47,949 nt of DNA from an uncultured Verrucomicrobia subdivision 3 bacterium (GTDB lineage Bacteria > Verrucomicrobiota > Verrucomicrobiia > Limisphaerales > UBA8199): contig CAIWMU010000088.1 of NCBI GenBank assembly GCA_903913865.1, positions 1-47,949 on the forward strand. Direction: 5' to 3'. Every line of letters begins with the position of its first letter. Positions within the stretch are counted from its first letter, which is position 1. Shown here piece after piece: positions 1-8,932 of this stretch. The position numbers and the translations under genes are program-made. Under the pieces are notes generated by a model, which saw nothing but the letters and a program-made list of their open reading frames with translations, did not search any database and had not been told where the DNA came from.

Positions 1-1
1 C

Positions 2-109
2 GCAATCCAGGGATTGATCAAAAAGTCCTATGGCTATCGCAACAAGGAGCGCTTCAAGACCGACATATTCTTCCACCTCGGCGGGTTAGACCTCTATCCC
101 GCCCAATGA
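2..109 (+). CDS. C-terminal end of an ISL3-type transposase (partial)
   Basis: The window opens inside a reading frame that runs 35 codons to a TGA at 107-109. The peptide contains IKKSYGYRNKERFKT followed by FFHLGGLDLYP. This resembles the usual C-terminus of ISL3 (IS204/IS1001) family transposases, where a basic aromatic stretch follows the last DDE-domain helix. The start, the catalytic residues and the left end of the element lie outside the window, so it cannot be told whether the element is intact. I found no convincing terminal inverted repeat in the next 400 bases. The family call rests on a short motif. Confidence 0.55.
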   Translation, partial: AIQGLIKKSYGYRNKERFKTDIFFHLGGLDLYPAQ

Positions 110-542
110 AAAACCCCCAGAACATTCCTGAAGAAGCAATTTGTTAGACACTTCGGGAGTGCTCTCCACTCTTTTTCAGGGCAGAAAAGCGACCTTTTTG
201 TCAGCCCGCGCTTTATTTGGCTTCGAAAGCTACTGGAATGTGGCTGGGAATGATCCGTGGATTTCCGCAGATGGGAGAGGATACTTATCCCATGACACTT
301 GGGCTTCGGTCGACGATCCATTCCAAGACACAATTCATGGGACTGTGGCCCAGACGGGGATGGCGCCTTGGGCATTGGAAGGTAATCGGCGCTCCATACT
401 CCACCCGCTTTTAATCATGCCTTCATGACCTCGCGGACTATCTGGTCCTTGGAAAAGATCGGCTTGTTTGAGGAGAGGCTGAGTGTCATCATATCATTAC
501 GTTGGGTTTATGGTTGGCCACATGGCCTTCCGCTATAAGAGT
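110..542. other. Non-coding stretch after the transposase
   Basis: Several short frames cross this stretch on both strands, but none has a recognisable product or a good ribosome site. It probably holds the end of the insertion element and the promoter of the dehydrogenase gene. AGGAGAGG at 471-478 lies 4 bases before a GTG at 483, which is an alternative start for the next gene. Nothing else is recognised. Confidence 0.4.
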
Positions 543-1538
543 ATGAAGAAGCTTAAAATTGCACAGTTTGGACTCGGCCCCATTGGGATCGAGACGCTGA
601 AGCTTGCGTCCAGAAAACCCTGGGTGGAGGTGGTTGGCGGCATCGATATTGACCCGGACAAAATTGGGAGGGACCTTGGGGAACTGACTCAGGAACCTGA
701 TTTGAGGGGTGTTCGCATTTTCCGGTCGGTGGAGGAACTGGTGGACCATGCCCGCCCGGAGGTGATCCTGCACACAGCGGTTTCAAAAGTGAAGGATGCC
801 TTTCCACAGTTGTTGCCGATGGTGCGGGAGGGCATCAATGTCGTTTCTTCATGTGAGGAGTTGCTGTTCCCGCAACTCCGTGAGCCTGAACTGGCAATGG
901 AGCTGGATGCACTTTGCAAGAAGCATGGGGCGCGTATTGTTGGCACGGGGGTGAACCCGGGGTTTGTCATGGATGTTGTCCCCGTCTGCATGACGGGTGT
1001 CTGCCGCGATGTGAGGGCCATCCATGTGACCCGGGTGGTTGACGCAACCAGCCGTCGCGGTCCCCTTCAGAAGAAGATCGGTAGCGGATGGACTCCGGAG
1101 GAGTTTGAGAGACGTTTCATTGCGGGAACCGCCGGCCATGCGGGCTTGAAGGAGTCCCTGGCCCTCATCGCTCACTGCCTTGGCTGGAATATCACTGACC
1201 TTATCGAGACCGGGAGGGCGATGGTGGCGGATCACGATATCATCACCCCCCATGTGAGTGTCAAAACCGGGCAATGCTGCGGGATTCATCAGTATGCCGA
1301 AGCCAGCCGGGATGGAACGGTCTGCCTGACTTTGGACATCAAGATGTATTTGAATGCTGCGAACCCGCACGATGCCTGTCTCGTGGAGGCGGATCCGCCG
1401 CTCAATGTGCTTATTAAGGGCGGAGTTGCAGGGGATGCAGCCACAGTGGCATCACTTGTGAATGCTGCTCCACGCCTGCTCAAGTCGGAGCCGGGATTGC
1501 GTCTGATGACAGATCTGCCAGTTCCCTGCTGGGCTTAA
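543..1538 (+). CDS. DapB-fold NAD(P)-dependent dehydrogenase, 2,4-diaminopentanoate dehydrogenase-like
   Basis: A 331-residue protein. An N-terminal Rossmann fold shows the dinucleotide loop FGLGPIG at residues 9-15. The acidic IDID after strand 2 is more typical of NAD binding. The middle contains VVSSCEELLFPQL and GTGVNPGFVMDVVP, as in the family once annotated as dihydrodipicolinate reductase-like and now linked to 2,4-diaminopentanoate and related amine dehydrogenases. It is not the lysine-pathway DapB, which is shorter and has a different active-site loop. The substrate cannot be read from sequence. The start is set at ATG 543 because the fold begins there. A GTG at 483 has a better ribosome site (AGGAG at 471-475) and would add 20 residues. 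The gene stands alone and converges with the pseudopilin gene. Confidence 0.8.
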   Translation: MKKLKIAQFGLGPIGIETLKLASRKPWVEVVGGIDIDPDKIGRDLGELTQEPDLRGVRIFRSVEELVDHARPEVILHTAVSKVKDAFPQLLPMVREGINVVSSCEELLFPQLREPELAMELDALCKKHGARIVGTGVNPGFVMDVVPVCMTGVCRDVRAIHVTRVVDATSRRGPLQKKIGSGWTPEEFERRFIAGTAGHAGLKESLALIAHCLGWNITDLIETGRAMVADHDIITPHVSVKTGQCCGIHQYAEASRDGTVCLTLDIKMYLNAANPHDACLVEADPPLNVLIKGGVAGDAATVASLVNAAPRLLKSEPGLRLMTDLPVPCWA

Positions 1539-1552
1539 GGCAACGAAGGTTG

Positions 1553-1571
1553 AAAGCCGGGCTGGGCTTTT
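1553..1571 (+). terminator. Possible weak terminator of the dehydrogenase gene
   Basis: AAAGCC at 1553-1558 pairs with GGCTTT at 1565-1570, leaving a 6-base loop and a short T end. It sits between two convergent genes that stop at 1538 and 1600, where a terminator is expected. The stem is only six pairs and the T tract is minimal. Confidence 0.3.
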
Positions 1572-1599
1572 GATCCACATCCTTGCAGCGAAAGGACGC

Positions 1600-2403
1600 T
1601 CAAGGATCAATCTTGGCTTCCAACGCGGCATTTACTGTCCAAGTGATTTCGAGGTGTGGATCGTTGTCGTTATTCCATCGTGCACGCCAGGTTCTATCAT
1701 TTGGATCAATCACGTTCTTTCGAAGTGCAGCATCTGCGTGCCCATCGGCGTAGTTCAGAACTGTCCGCCGGTCATGCCTGTTGGAAGGCCACTGGTCGGA
1801 CTCTTTAGGATCGATATTGCCGTCGAAGCTTCCATCCGGCTTGCTGTCTGCCACCACGATCATGTCAGATGGGCGCTTCACCTGGGAATCCTTGATTTCC
1901 CCAACCCCTGCGACATTCACATCGCCGCCCATGCCCAGTTGGTTGGGTCCCGGGTTTTGGAGTCCCCAGTCATTGTAACCATAGGAGAACCTGCTTCTGG
2001 AACTGACTCCGTAGGGATCAGAAGTGCCAGCAGGGGCTGTGGCTCCCAGTGAGTTGTTGTAGTTTGTGTCCCATGCCGAATTTTGATTGGCCATTGGGCA
2101 CCAGAAAACCTTCCTATTGTTTCCCATATTTCCGGCGATCCGGGTCGGCCAGACGTAGTAGAAGCCGGAATTCAGCCAGAGACAGCCGGGATAACGATTG
2201 TAATCATGGGCATACATTGTGATGCCCAACCCGATCTGGCGGAGGTTGTTGATGCAGGCGGTCTGCTTGGCTCTCGTCTTTGCCTTGCTTAATGCGGGCA
2301 GGAGCATCGAAGCGAGGATCGCTATGATTGCGATCACCACGAGAAGCTCGATCAACGTGAAGCCTGACGGGGACTGGTGTTGTGAATCAACTCTTGTTTT
2401 CAT
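1600..2403 (-). CDS. Type II secretion-like pseudopilin with H-X9-DG motif
   Basis: A 267-residue protein with a class III prepilin leader. After a short basic, polar start comes [20 protein letters not shown], where cleavage would follow the Gly before Phe and the new N-terminus would be methylated. A hydrophobic helix of about 20 residues follows. The globular part is rich in Asn, Gly and aromatics and carries the H-X9-DG motif ([14 protein letters not shown]) typical of the very many pseudopilin-like proteins of Verrucomicrobia, Planctomycetes and Lentisphaerae. It probably sits at the inner membrane or in a pilus-like export structure; its cargo is unknown. The ATG at 2403 is preferred over 2421 because it is closer to the leader. 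The gene overlaps the end of ispG by 17 bases and is last in the lepA operon. No other secretion gene is nearby. Confidence 0.85.
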   Translation of the reverse strand: MKTRVDSQHQSPSGFTLIELLVVIAIIAILASMLLPALSKAKTRAKQTACINNLRQIGLGITMYAHDYNRYPGCLWLNSGFYYVWPTRIAGNMGNNRKVFWCPMANQNSAWDTNYNNSLGATAPAGTSDPYGVSSRSRFSYGYNDWGLQNPGPNQLGMGGDVNVAGVGEIKDSQVKRPSDMIVVADSKPDGSFDGNIDPKESDQWPSNRHDRRTVLNYADGHADAALRKNVIDPNDRTWRARWNNDNDPHLEITWTVNAALEAKIDP

Positions 2404-4174
2404 TTTGGGAAGGGGTGGCATCCACCCATTTGCCGTGATCCTGTATCAACTCCACCAGACGGTCCACTGCTTCGCTTTCCGGGATGTTGAACTTGATCGG
2501 AGTCTTGCCAACATACAGGTTGATCTTTCCCGGAGCCCCACCCACATAACCAAAATCCGCATCCGCCATCTCCCCGGGGCCGTTTACGATGCATCCCATG
2601 ATGGCGATTTTGACGCCTTTGAGATGCTCCGTCCGTGACTTGATGCGGGCGGTCACTGTCTGGAGGTTGAAGAGTGTTCTACCGCAGGATGGGCAAGCGA
2701 CGTAATCGGTTTTAAACGATCGGCACCCACAGGCCTGAAGGATGTTGTAGGCAAGGCGCAGGGACAAACCTGCGTTGGCCTCGCTCCGGACGAGAATGGC
2801 ATCCCCCACCCCATCCGCCAGCAGCGCTCCCAGCACAGCACTGGATCGGATTAGTGCGATCTTGGGTTCAACGAAGGTTTCAGTGGCTCCTAGCGTATCC
2901 TTCAGTAAAATTGGATTCTTCCAGCCGAGGACAGCCATTTTTGCGGCGAGCATCCTGAAGGCTGTGATGGTTGGCACCTCTACTCCATCACGAACTGTGA
3001 CAATCTGGCCCGTTTCGGGCTGAGAGAAGTCAGACTGTGGATCCACTTCCAAGAGTGGAAGATCCTCATGAATTCCCTCCGGCCTGACATCCGTTTTTGG
3101 AGTGATTTTCGGGGCAACCAAATTCCACGCCGATCTGGTTACGATAACCCGCACGGTTTGCTCGCCGCCACACCGGGTACCGCCGGTCAATTCCACTTCG
3201 GTGGAAGCCCGCCTGGTGAAGGTGTAAGGGTCGAATGAGAGAGGTAGCCCGAATGCCGGATCCTTGACGTTCGTCAGGCTGGGAATTTGGTCTATGAGAT
3301 CACGGCAAACCTCAATCTCTTTCGGAGAGTCCTCGGTGAGGGAAACCCGGATGGTGTCCCCGATCCCATCGCATAGAAGCGAGGCAATCCCGATGGCGCT
3401 CTTGATCCGGCCATCCTCTCCCTCTCCCGCCTCTGTAACGCCGAGATGCAGAGGATAATTCCAATCCGGCCCCTCCTGCTCGAGGCGGGCCACCAGCAGC
3501 CGATAGCACTCAATCATCACCTTCGGATTGCTCGACTTCATCGAAAACTTGAAGTTGTGATAGTCGTGCTTCCTGGCGATATGGGCAAATTCCAGCGCGC
3601 TCTCAATCATTCCCAGGGGGGAATCGCCGAACCGGTTCATGATCCGGTCACTCAGGGACCCGTGGTTGGTCCCGATCCGCATCGCACGGCCCAGTTGCTT
3701 GCAGAGTTTCACCAAAGGGGTGAACTTTTCCTCTATCCGGCCCAGCTCGGCAGTGTATTGTTCGTCGGTATATTCCTTGACGGCGAACTTCTTCGTGTCG
3801 GCATAGTTGCCTGGATTGATTCGCACCGCTTCAACCCAAAGGGCCGCCTCCATGGCTGCCTCCGGCTTGAAGTGAATGTCCGCAACGATGGGGACGGTGC
3901 AGCCGCGAGCTCTCAGGGCTCCTGTGATGTTCTTGAGGTTCGCAGCATCCTTGACCGTGGGTGCGGTGATCCGGACGATCTGGCAGCCCACAGCGACCAG
4001 ATCGAGAGTCTGTTTGACACATTCCGCTGTGTCCATCGTGTCGCAGGTGATCATCGACTGCACGACGATCGGATGCCTGCCGCCCATGATCACCCCGCCA
4101 TGGGCAGGATCTCCGACAACCACTTCACGGGTATTCCGGCGCCGAAAGATATATGGAGATTCGCAGCAACGCAT
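2387..4174 (-). CDS. ispG: 4-hydroxy-3-methylbut-2-enyl diphosphate synthase, long form
   Basis: IspG (GcpE) is an iron-sulfur enzyme of the MEP isoprenoid pathway that reductively opens methylerythritol cyclodiphosphate to HMBPP in the cytoplasm. At 595 residues this is the long three-domain form (plant, Chlamydia, Bacteroidetes, Verrucomicrobia). A TIM barrel begins with [12 protein letters not shown] and includes [14 protein letters not shown] and the [10 protein letters not shown] motif. An inserted second barrel-like domain follows. The cluster domain has CPSC (Cys494, Cys497) and GCIVNGPGE (Cys528 and Glu535), which supply the three cysteine ligands and the glutamate ligand of the 4Fe-4S cluster. 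All key residues are present. The gene starts 2 bases after the rseP stop codon, so the two are probably translationally coupled. Confidence 0.96.
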   Translation of the reverse strand: MRCCESPYIFRRRNTREVVVGDPAHGGVIMGGRHPIVVQSMITCDTMDTAECVKQTLDLVAVGCQIVRITAPTVKDAANLKNITGALRARGCTVPIVADIHFKPEAAMEAALWVEAVRINPGNYADTKKFAVKEYTDEQYTAELGRIEEKFTPLVKLCKQLGRAMRIGTNHGSLSDRIMNRFGDSPLGMIESALEFAHIARKHDYHNFKFSMKSSNPKVMIECYRLLVARLEQEGPDWNYPLHLGVTEAGEGEDGRIKSAIGIASLLCDGIGDTIRVSLTEDSPKEIEVCRDLIDQIPSLTNVKDPAFGLPLSFDPYTFTRRASTEVELTGGTRCGGEQTVRVIVTRSAWNLVAPKITPKTDVRPEGIHEDLPLLEVDPQSDFSQPETGQIVTVRDGVEVPTITAFRMLAAKMAVLGWKNPILLKDTLGATETFVEPKIALIRSSAVLGALLADGVGDAILVRSEANAGLSLRLAYNILQACGCRSFKTDYVACPSCGRTLFNLQTVTARIKSRTEHLKGVKIAIMGCIVNGPGEMADADFGYVGGAPGKINLYVGKTPIKFNIPESEAVDRLVELIQDHGKWVDATPSQNENKS

Positions 4175-4176
4175 GT

Positions 4177-5595
4177 TCAGTTCCTGTTCGAGTCCCTAGG
4201 TGCGAACTTCACCGCCGCAGGCTTTTCCTTGGATCGCTTCCATGGCAGTTCCTGCACATCATAGAACGCGATATAAATCATGAACCCGATCAGAAGCACG
4301 GCACATCCCGTCTGGATCGAATTCAGAATTCGAGCACTGAGAGGGCGGCGACGGATGCCCTCGATAATCGCCAGAACGATGTGACCGCCATCGAGAACTG
4401 GAATGGGCAACATGTTGAGCACCGCGAGGTTCACGTTCATCAGCACACTGAACCAAAGAGCCAGGCGCCAGCCGCTCTCGCTGGCAAACAGGCGGTAATA
4501 AACATCCATGATCTTCACCGCCCCGCCCAGATGCTGGGGTTTGATATCGGTGTCCCTGGCGAAGAGAGCTCCGAACGTTTCAGTCATCGCGCTCACACTG
4601 GAGACCACTTGTTCGATCGCCCCGGGATGCACCAGCTTCGTCTTGCCGCTTGCATTCCACAAAATGCCTAAACGCGGTTTCTCATCCGGAGGGCTGACCG
4701 GCTTTTCAGGTTTGATTTTCACCTGAAAGGCCGCTGTCCCTGGCCGTTGAATCAACATGACCAATTCGGTTCCCGGATTTTCCTCGATCACCTCGCTCAC
4801 AGCGGCAAAGTGGTGAAGCTTCTTGCCGTTCACTTCCAAGATTTCGTCCCCGGGCTTCAGCCCGGCAACCTCCGCGGGACTATTCGGTGAAACTTCTGCG
4901 ATCAATGATGATTGTGCCGGGGAAATTCGAATCTGCCTCAGGCTTTTCCTTTGCCAGAACTTGGTCTGCTCTTTCGCCGGTGCGGCAGTCATAACCAGTT
5001 CCTTGCCGTCCCGATCCACTTTCACGGGAATGGTTTCCCCCGTGCTACGCACAATCCGCCAGGTGACACTATCACCCATGCCTCCGAATTTGGAGACCTT
5101 GTGGCCGTCCACTTCGAGAATGCGGTCCCCAACCTTCAATCCGGCTTTGTCAGCCGGGCCATCCTTCTCGACGTAGCCAATTGTGGTTGTGGCCTCGGCT
5201 TCACCAACCGGTCTCCCGACCACCATCACGACCACGGCGAATGCCAGGGCGAGCAAGAAGCTGAACAGCGGTCCGGCGAAGGCCACAATAATCTTGTCCA
5301 GAACGGAAACCGGCGGCAACTCTTCGACTGCGGTTTCGGTTTTGCCCTCAATGGTTTCCATGCTGGCCATTTGCGGCAGCGAAACGTAGCCGCCAGCCGG
5401 GATGCTCCCCATCACATATTCAACCCCGTTAATGGTCTTTTTCCAGATCGGTTTGCCGAACCAGATCGCAAACCGCTCCACCTTCAGTCCGCGCCACCGT
5501 GCGGCGAGGAAATGCCCCAGCTCATGAACAAAAATGAGCAGGTTGAAGAGCATCAGCACTTCAAGGGCTATGAACAAAATTTTTAGAATTGACAT
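4177..5595 (-). CDS. rseP: RIP metalloprotease RseP (site-2 protease, M50)
   Basis: An intramembrane zinc protease that cleaves membrane-bound regulators such as anti-sigma factors. The 472-residue protein has the HELGH zinc motif at residues 24-28 within the first membrane helix, a periplasmic part with two PDZ domains (around DGPADKAGLKVGDRI and SPAEVAGLKPGDEI), and the conserved MLPIPVLDGGH loop with Asp402 as third zinc ligand. C-terminal membrane helices and a short basic tail follow. The ATG at 5595 is chosen because it places HELGH at the normal distance from the N-terminus; an upstream ATG at 5628 would add 11 residues. It lies between lepB and ispG. rseP is commonly grouped with dxr and isoprenoid genes; here it is next to ispG with no dxr. 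Confidence 0.95.
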   Translation of the reverse strand: MSILKILFIALEVLMLFNLLIFVHELGHFLAARWRGLKVERFAIWFGKPIWKKTINGVEYVMGSIPAGGYVSLPQMASMETIEGKTETAVEELPPVSVLDKIIVAFAGPLFSFLLALAFAVVVMVVGRPVGEAEATTTIGYVEKDGPADKAGLKVGDRILEVDGHKVSKFGGMGDSVTWRIVRSTGETIPVKVDRDGKELVMTAAPAKEQTKFWQRKSLRQIRISPAQSSLIAEVSPNSPAEVAGLKPGDEILEVNGKKLHHFAAVSEVIEENPGTELVMLIQRPGTAAFQVKIKPEKPVSPPDEKPRLGILWNASGKTKLVHPGAIEQVVSSVSAMTETFGALFARDTDIKPQHLGGAVKIMDVYYRLFASESGWRLALWFSVLMNVNLAVLNMLPIPVLDGGHIVLAIIEGIRRRPLSARILNSIQTGCAVLLIGFMIYIAFYDVQELPWKRSKEKPAAVKFAPRDSNRN

Positions 5596-5661
5596 AAGAC
5601 AACCAACCGCCCCGTCATCCGGGTCCATGAAACTATACCAGCGTTTGCAACCGAGGCAATC

Positions 5662-6849
5662 CTACCTGTGGTATCCCCATCCGAACCGGTCACTGATAGG
5701 CCAGTAAACGAACCAGGATTTCCCAATCACATTCGTGGATGAGAATTCGCCCCAGCCCCGGGAATCAAAACTGTTCATGGTATTGTCCCCCATCACCATC
5801 AGATAGCCCGGGTCAATTTTGTAGGTCGTGGCTGAGTCTGGAAAATTGGGTGCGAGGGCCCCCTGCCAGCCGGGATGGAATGGTTCAGCAACCTTTTCAT
5901 TCACATGACCGGAATATTGGCTGTCCCGGGGAGGTTTTGCCGGGTCAAATGAGTAAACCCTCTCGAAATGCGGGGTGGAAGCATCCAGACGTTTGCCATT
6001 GATCAGCAGATGCCGGTCGTCCCCAATCCGGATTTCATCTCCACCCAGGCCCACCAGACGCTTGATGTAAAACTGATCCTGAGGCAACCGGTCGATTCCC
6101 CGGGTCTCAAACACCACAATTTCCCCGCGGGTGGGTGGCCTGAAATTGTAGGTAAACCGGTCAACGAACAGGTGGTCTCCGGCATTAACCCGAAGCTTCA
6201 CGATATCGTCCCCTTTTTTGAATGCCTTTCCCGGCTCCAGCTCAGCGCGCCGTGCCAACCCATACGCCCCGTAGTCGGGCGGAAACCAGATGGTATATGC
6301 GCGACCACTCAGCCATACCGTCTGCTTGAGGTTAAATATCAGAATTTTTGTCGGCTCACTGATGTTCTGCAGAATTCCATCCTCATCAGCGACGAGGTGA
6401 ACATAGGAAGCGCCGGCGAACCATTCCTTGACCCTATCCCAACCGGTCGGGATTTTGAAATCCTTCTGGTTGAGGAGGTTATCCGAGTTCACCCCATAGA
6501 GAGTTGGCTGCATCGAACCCGTCGGGATTTTGAATGGTTGCAGGAAAAACGTTCGAATTCCCATCGCAACCGCCAATGCCACGAGAAGCACCTCGAAGTT
6601 CTCCCTCCATGCAGCGTTCGGGTAGGGCTTCACCCACTTGACGGCGACCTTCTCCAGATCCTGCATTCGGCTTTGGAGGGTTGCCTTGTCCCCATCCTTC
6701 AACCCCTTCTTCAATTCCAGAAGGGATTGTTCCACGGCAGCAAGCGCTTGCGGGCTCAGGATATCCCTCTGGTGGGCAAGCAGTTTCTGCACATGGTTGT
6801 GCATCGCAGTTGCCTCCCGAACCGTGCTGGACAGGAACCATTTGAGCAT
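5662..6849 (-). CDS. lepB: Signal peptidase I, enlarged form
   Basis: The membrane serine protease that removes signal peptides from exported proteins. The 395-residue protein has a charged, helical N-terminal region of about 80 residues, one clear membrane helix (VLLVALAVAMGIRTFF), then the catalytic serine in IPTGSMQPTL (Ser112), the general-base lysine in FYIKRLVGLGGD (Lys263), and the C-terminal GDN box VMGDNTMNSFDSR. The roughly 150 residues between Ser and Lys are far more than in E. coli-type enzymes. They hold a large insertion with a motif resembling other large signal peptidases of this phylum. ATG 6849 is chosen; the longer frame from 6900 would run into lepA. It follows lepA by 31 bases. 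Confidence 0.93.
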   Translation of the reverse strand: MLKWFLSSTVREATAMHNHVQKLLAHQRDILSPQALAAVEQSLLELKKGLKDGDKATLQSRMQDLEKVAVKWVKPYPNAAWRENFEVLLVALAVAMGIRTFFLQPFKIPTGSMQPTLYGVNSDNLLNQKDFKIPTGWDRVKEWFAGASYVHLVADEDGILQNISEPTKILIFNLKQTVWLSGRAYTIWFPPDYGAYGLARRAELEPGKAFKKGDDIVKLRVNAGDHLFVDRFTYNFRPPTRGEIVVFETRGIDRLPQDQFYIKRLVGLGGDEIRIGDDRHLLINGKRLDASTPHFERVYSFDPAKPPRDSQYSGHVNEKVAEPFHPGWQGALAPNFPDSATTYKIDPGYLMVMGDNTMNSFDSRGWGEFSSTNVIGKSWFVYWPISDRFGWGYHR

Positions 6850-6880
6850 AATCAAGGGTTTGTTGGGGAGTTGTTGGCGA

Positions 6881-8671
6881 TCATGCCTTGAGCACCTCAA
6901 TGAAGGCTTCCTGGGGGATGTTCACTGACCCGAACGATTTCATCCGCTTTTTGCCTTCCTTTTGCTTTTCGAGCAACTTCCTCTTCCGGGAGATATCGCC
7001 ACCGTAGCACTTGGCGGTGACATCCTTGCGCAAGGCTCCCACTGTTTCACGCGCCACCACCTTGCCACCAATGGCGGCCTGGATCGCCACAACATACTGC
7101 TGGCGGGGAATGACCTCCTTGAGCTTCGCTGCCAGGGCCCTTCCCCGGCTTTCTGCCTTGTCGCGGTGCACGATGCATGAGAATGCGTCCACTGCTTCGG
7201 CATTTACCAGCATGTCCAGCTTCACCATGTCGGACTGCCGGTATCCGGCGTGTTCGTAATCCATGGAGCCATAGCCCCGTGTGATGCTCTTGATGCGGTC
7301 ATGGAAGTCGATCAGGATCTCGTTCAAGGGGAGCAGGCTTGTCAGCATCACCCTCCGTGCGTCCAAAGTTTCGGTATGGTCAATGGCACCACGCTTCTCG
7401 GAAATCAGCGCCATCATGTCGCCAATATACTCGTTAGGGCAGATGACGAAGGTCTTCACCATCGGCTCCTCGATGCTCTCGATGTATGTCGGTTCCGGCA
7501 GGAAGGCCGGGTTATCCACCTGCTTGAGTGTCCCATCCGTCATGAGGACTTTGTAAATAACACTCGGGTAGGTGGCGATGATGTCCATTCCATACTCCCG
7601 CCGGAGCCGCTCCTGAACGATCTCGAGATGTAGCAACCCGAGAAATCCACAACGGAAACCAAATCCGAGCGCAACCGAGGTTTCCGCCTGATAGACGAAG
7701 GCTGAGTCGTTCAACTGGAGCTTGCCCAAATTGGCCTTCAGGTGCTCGTAGTCACTTGTGTTGATCGGATAAATCCCACTGAACACCATGGGATGGATCT
7801 CCTTGAACCCGGGCAGCGGTCCTGCCGTGGAACGGACATCGGTGATTGTATCCCCCATCTTAACCTCCTGCGGGCTTTTGATGTTGGCTGTGATGTAACC
7901 GGTCTCACCCAGTTGGAGGCGATCACGCAGGTAGGGCTTTGGATTAAAACTGCCCACTTCCTTCACCTCCACCGTCTTGCCTGAGTGCAGCAATTTGACC
8001 AGCATGCCGGGCTTGAGCTCCCCGTTGAATACCCGCACATGAGACACAACCCCTTTGTAGGTGTCAAAATAGGAATCAAACACAAGTGCCTGCAGACCCA
8101 CTTCGCCAGTCGGCTTGGGATGAGGAATCCGCTCCACAATCGCTTCCAAAATCTCCTCAATCCCGATTCCCTCCTTCGCACTAGCCTCAATGGCGGACTC
8201 CGCCGGAATGGCTAGAATATCCTCAAGTTGCTGGCGAGTCTGGGGAACATTCGCGTGGGGCAGATCGATCTTGTTGATGACCGGAATCACGGTGAGATTC
8301 TGCTTCATGGCCAGGTGCACATTAGCCACCGTCTGTGCCTCCACACCCTGCGCGGCATCTATGATGAGCAAAGCCCCCTCGCACGCACTGAGGCTGCGGG
8401 AAACCTCGTAGGCAAAATCGACATGCCCCGGAGTGTCGATGAGGTTCAACTCGTAAGTCTCCCCATTTTTCGCCTTATAAAGCATCGTCACCGGATGCGC
8501 CTTGATGGTGATGCCCCGTTCCCGCTCCAAATCCATGGAGTCGAGAAGCTGCTCCTCCATCTCGCGGGTGGCAATGGTGCCCGTCATATGAAGAAGCCGA
8601 TCCGAAAGGGTCGTCTTCCCATGATCAATATGGGCGATAATGCTAAAGTTCCTGATATGTGCTGCGTCCAT
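6881..8671 (-). CDS. lepA: Elongation factor 4 (ribosome back-translocating GTPase)
   Basis: LepA/EF4 is a translational GTPase that binds the ribosome and acts in elongation or subunit biogenesis. The 596-residue protein is full length. It starts [20 protein letters not shown] with the G1 P-loop (AHIDHGKTT), G2 around RERGITI, DTPGH (G3), and NKIDLP (G4). Domain II and the EF-G-like domains follow, and the C-terminal domain specific to LepA ends in [17 protein letters not shown]. It is the first gene of the minus-strand operon lepA-lepB-rseP-ispG-pseudopilin. lepA-lepB linkage is common in bacteria. Its promoter must lie in the 261-base interval shared with argA. Confidence 0.97.
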   Translation of the reverse strand: MDAAHIRNFSIIAHIDHGKTTLSDRLLHMTGTIATREMEEQLLDSMDLERERGITIKAHPVTMLYKAKNGETYELNLIDTPGHVDFAYEVSRSLSACEGALLIIDAAQGVEAQTVANVHLAMKQNLTVIPVINKIDLPHANVPQTRQQLEDILAIPAESAIEASAKEGIGIEEILEAIVERIPHPKPTGEVGLQALVFDSYFDTYKGVVSHVRVFNGELKPGMLVKLLHSGKTVEVKEVGSFNPKPYLRDRLQLGETGYITANIKSPQEVKMGDTITDVRSTAGPLPGFKEIHPMVFSGIYPINTSDYEHLKANLGKLQLNDSAFVYQAETSVALGFGFRCGFLGLLHLEIVQERLRREYGMDIIATYPSVIYKVLMTDGTLKQVDNPAFLPEPTYIESIEEPMVKTFVICPNEYIGDMMALISEKRGAIDHTETLDARRVMLTSLLPLNEILIDFHDRIKSITRGYGSMDYEHAGYRQSDMVKLDMLVNAEAVDAFSCIVHRDKAESRGRALAAKLKEVIPRQQYVVAIQAAIGGKVVARETVGALRKDVTAKCYGGDISRKRKLLEKQKEGKKRMKSFGSVNIPQEAFIEVLKA

Positions 8672-8759
8672 CGTAAAAATGCCGGCTGCGAAAGCCTGAG
8701 GCTCCGCCGGATCACCTAAAAACTATTCTCTCCGGGTCAATATGCCCGACATGTCCCTT

Positions 8760-8812
8760 CGGCAGCTGCCGGGGGAATCCCAAAACAATGGAAGATACCC
8801 TGATTATCAGGG
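8760..8812. promoter_or_regulatory. Two short palindromes between lepA and argA
   Basis: CGGCAGCTGCCG at 8760-8771 is a perfect 12-base palindrome. CCCTGAT-T-ATCAGGG at 8798-8812 is a perfect 7-base inverted repeat around one base. Both lie in the divergent promoter interval and could be operators for lepA or argA. Neither resembles a standard ArgR box. Confidence 0.3.
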
Positions 8813-8932
8813 AAGGAAAGGAATTTTGTCTTGCCATATGTGCCCCCAGGCGCATGATTTTTCCCGAAATTAGTTTGAATTTGCGGGCCAACAGAATACT
8901 TATTCCCCGTTGAACAACCGAATTTTGCCAAA

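Noticed and set aside
141-428. Small plus-strand frame of 95 codons after the transposase end
   Set aside because: No ribosome site, no homology-like motif, and competing frames of similar length on both strands.
3446-4264. A 272-codon plus-strand frame over ispG and the end of rseP
   Set aside because: No domain is visible, and both genes on the other strand are complete and conserved.
5968-6891. A 307-codon plus-strand frame over lepB
   Set aside because: It is antisense to all catalytic motifs of signal peptidase I and has no conserved feature of its own.
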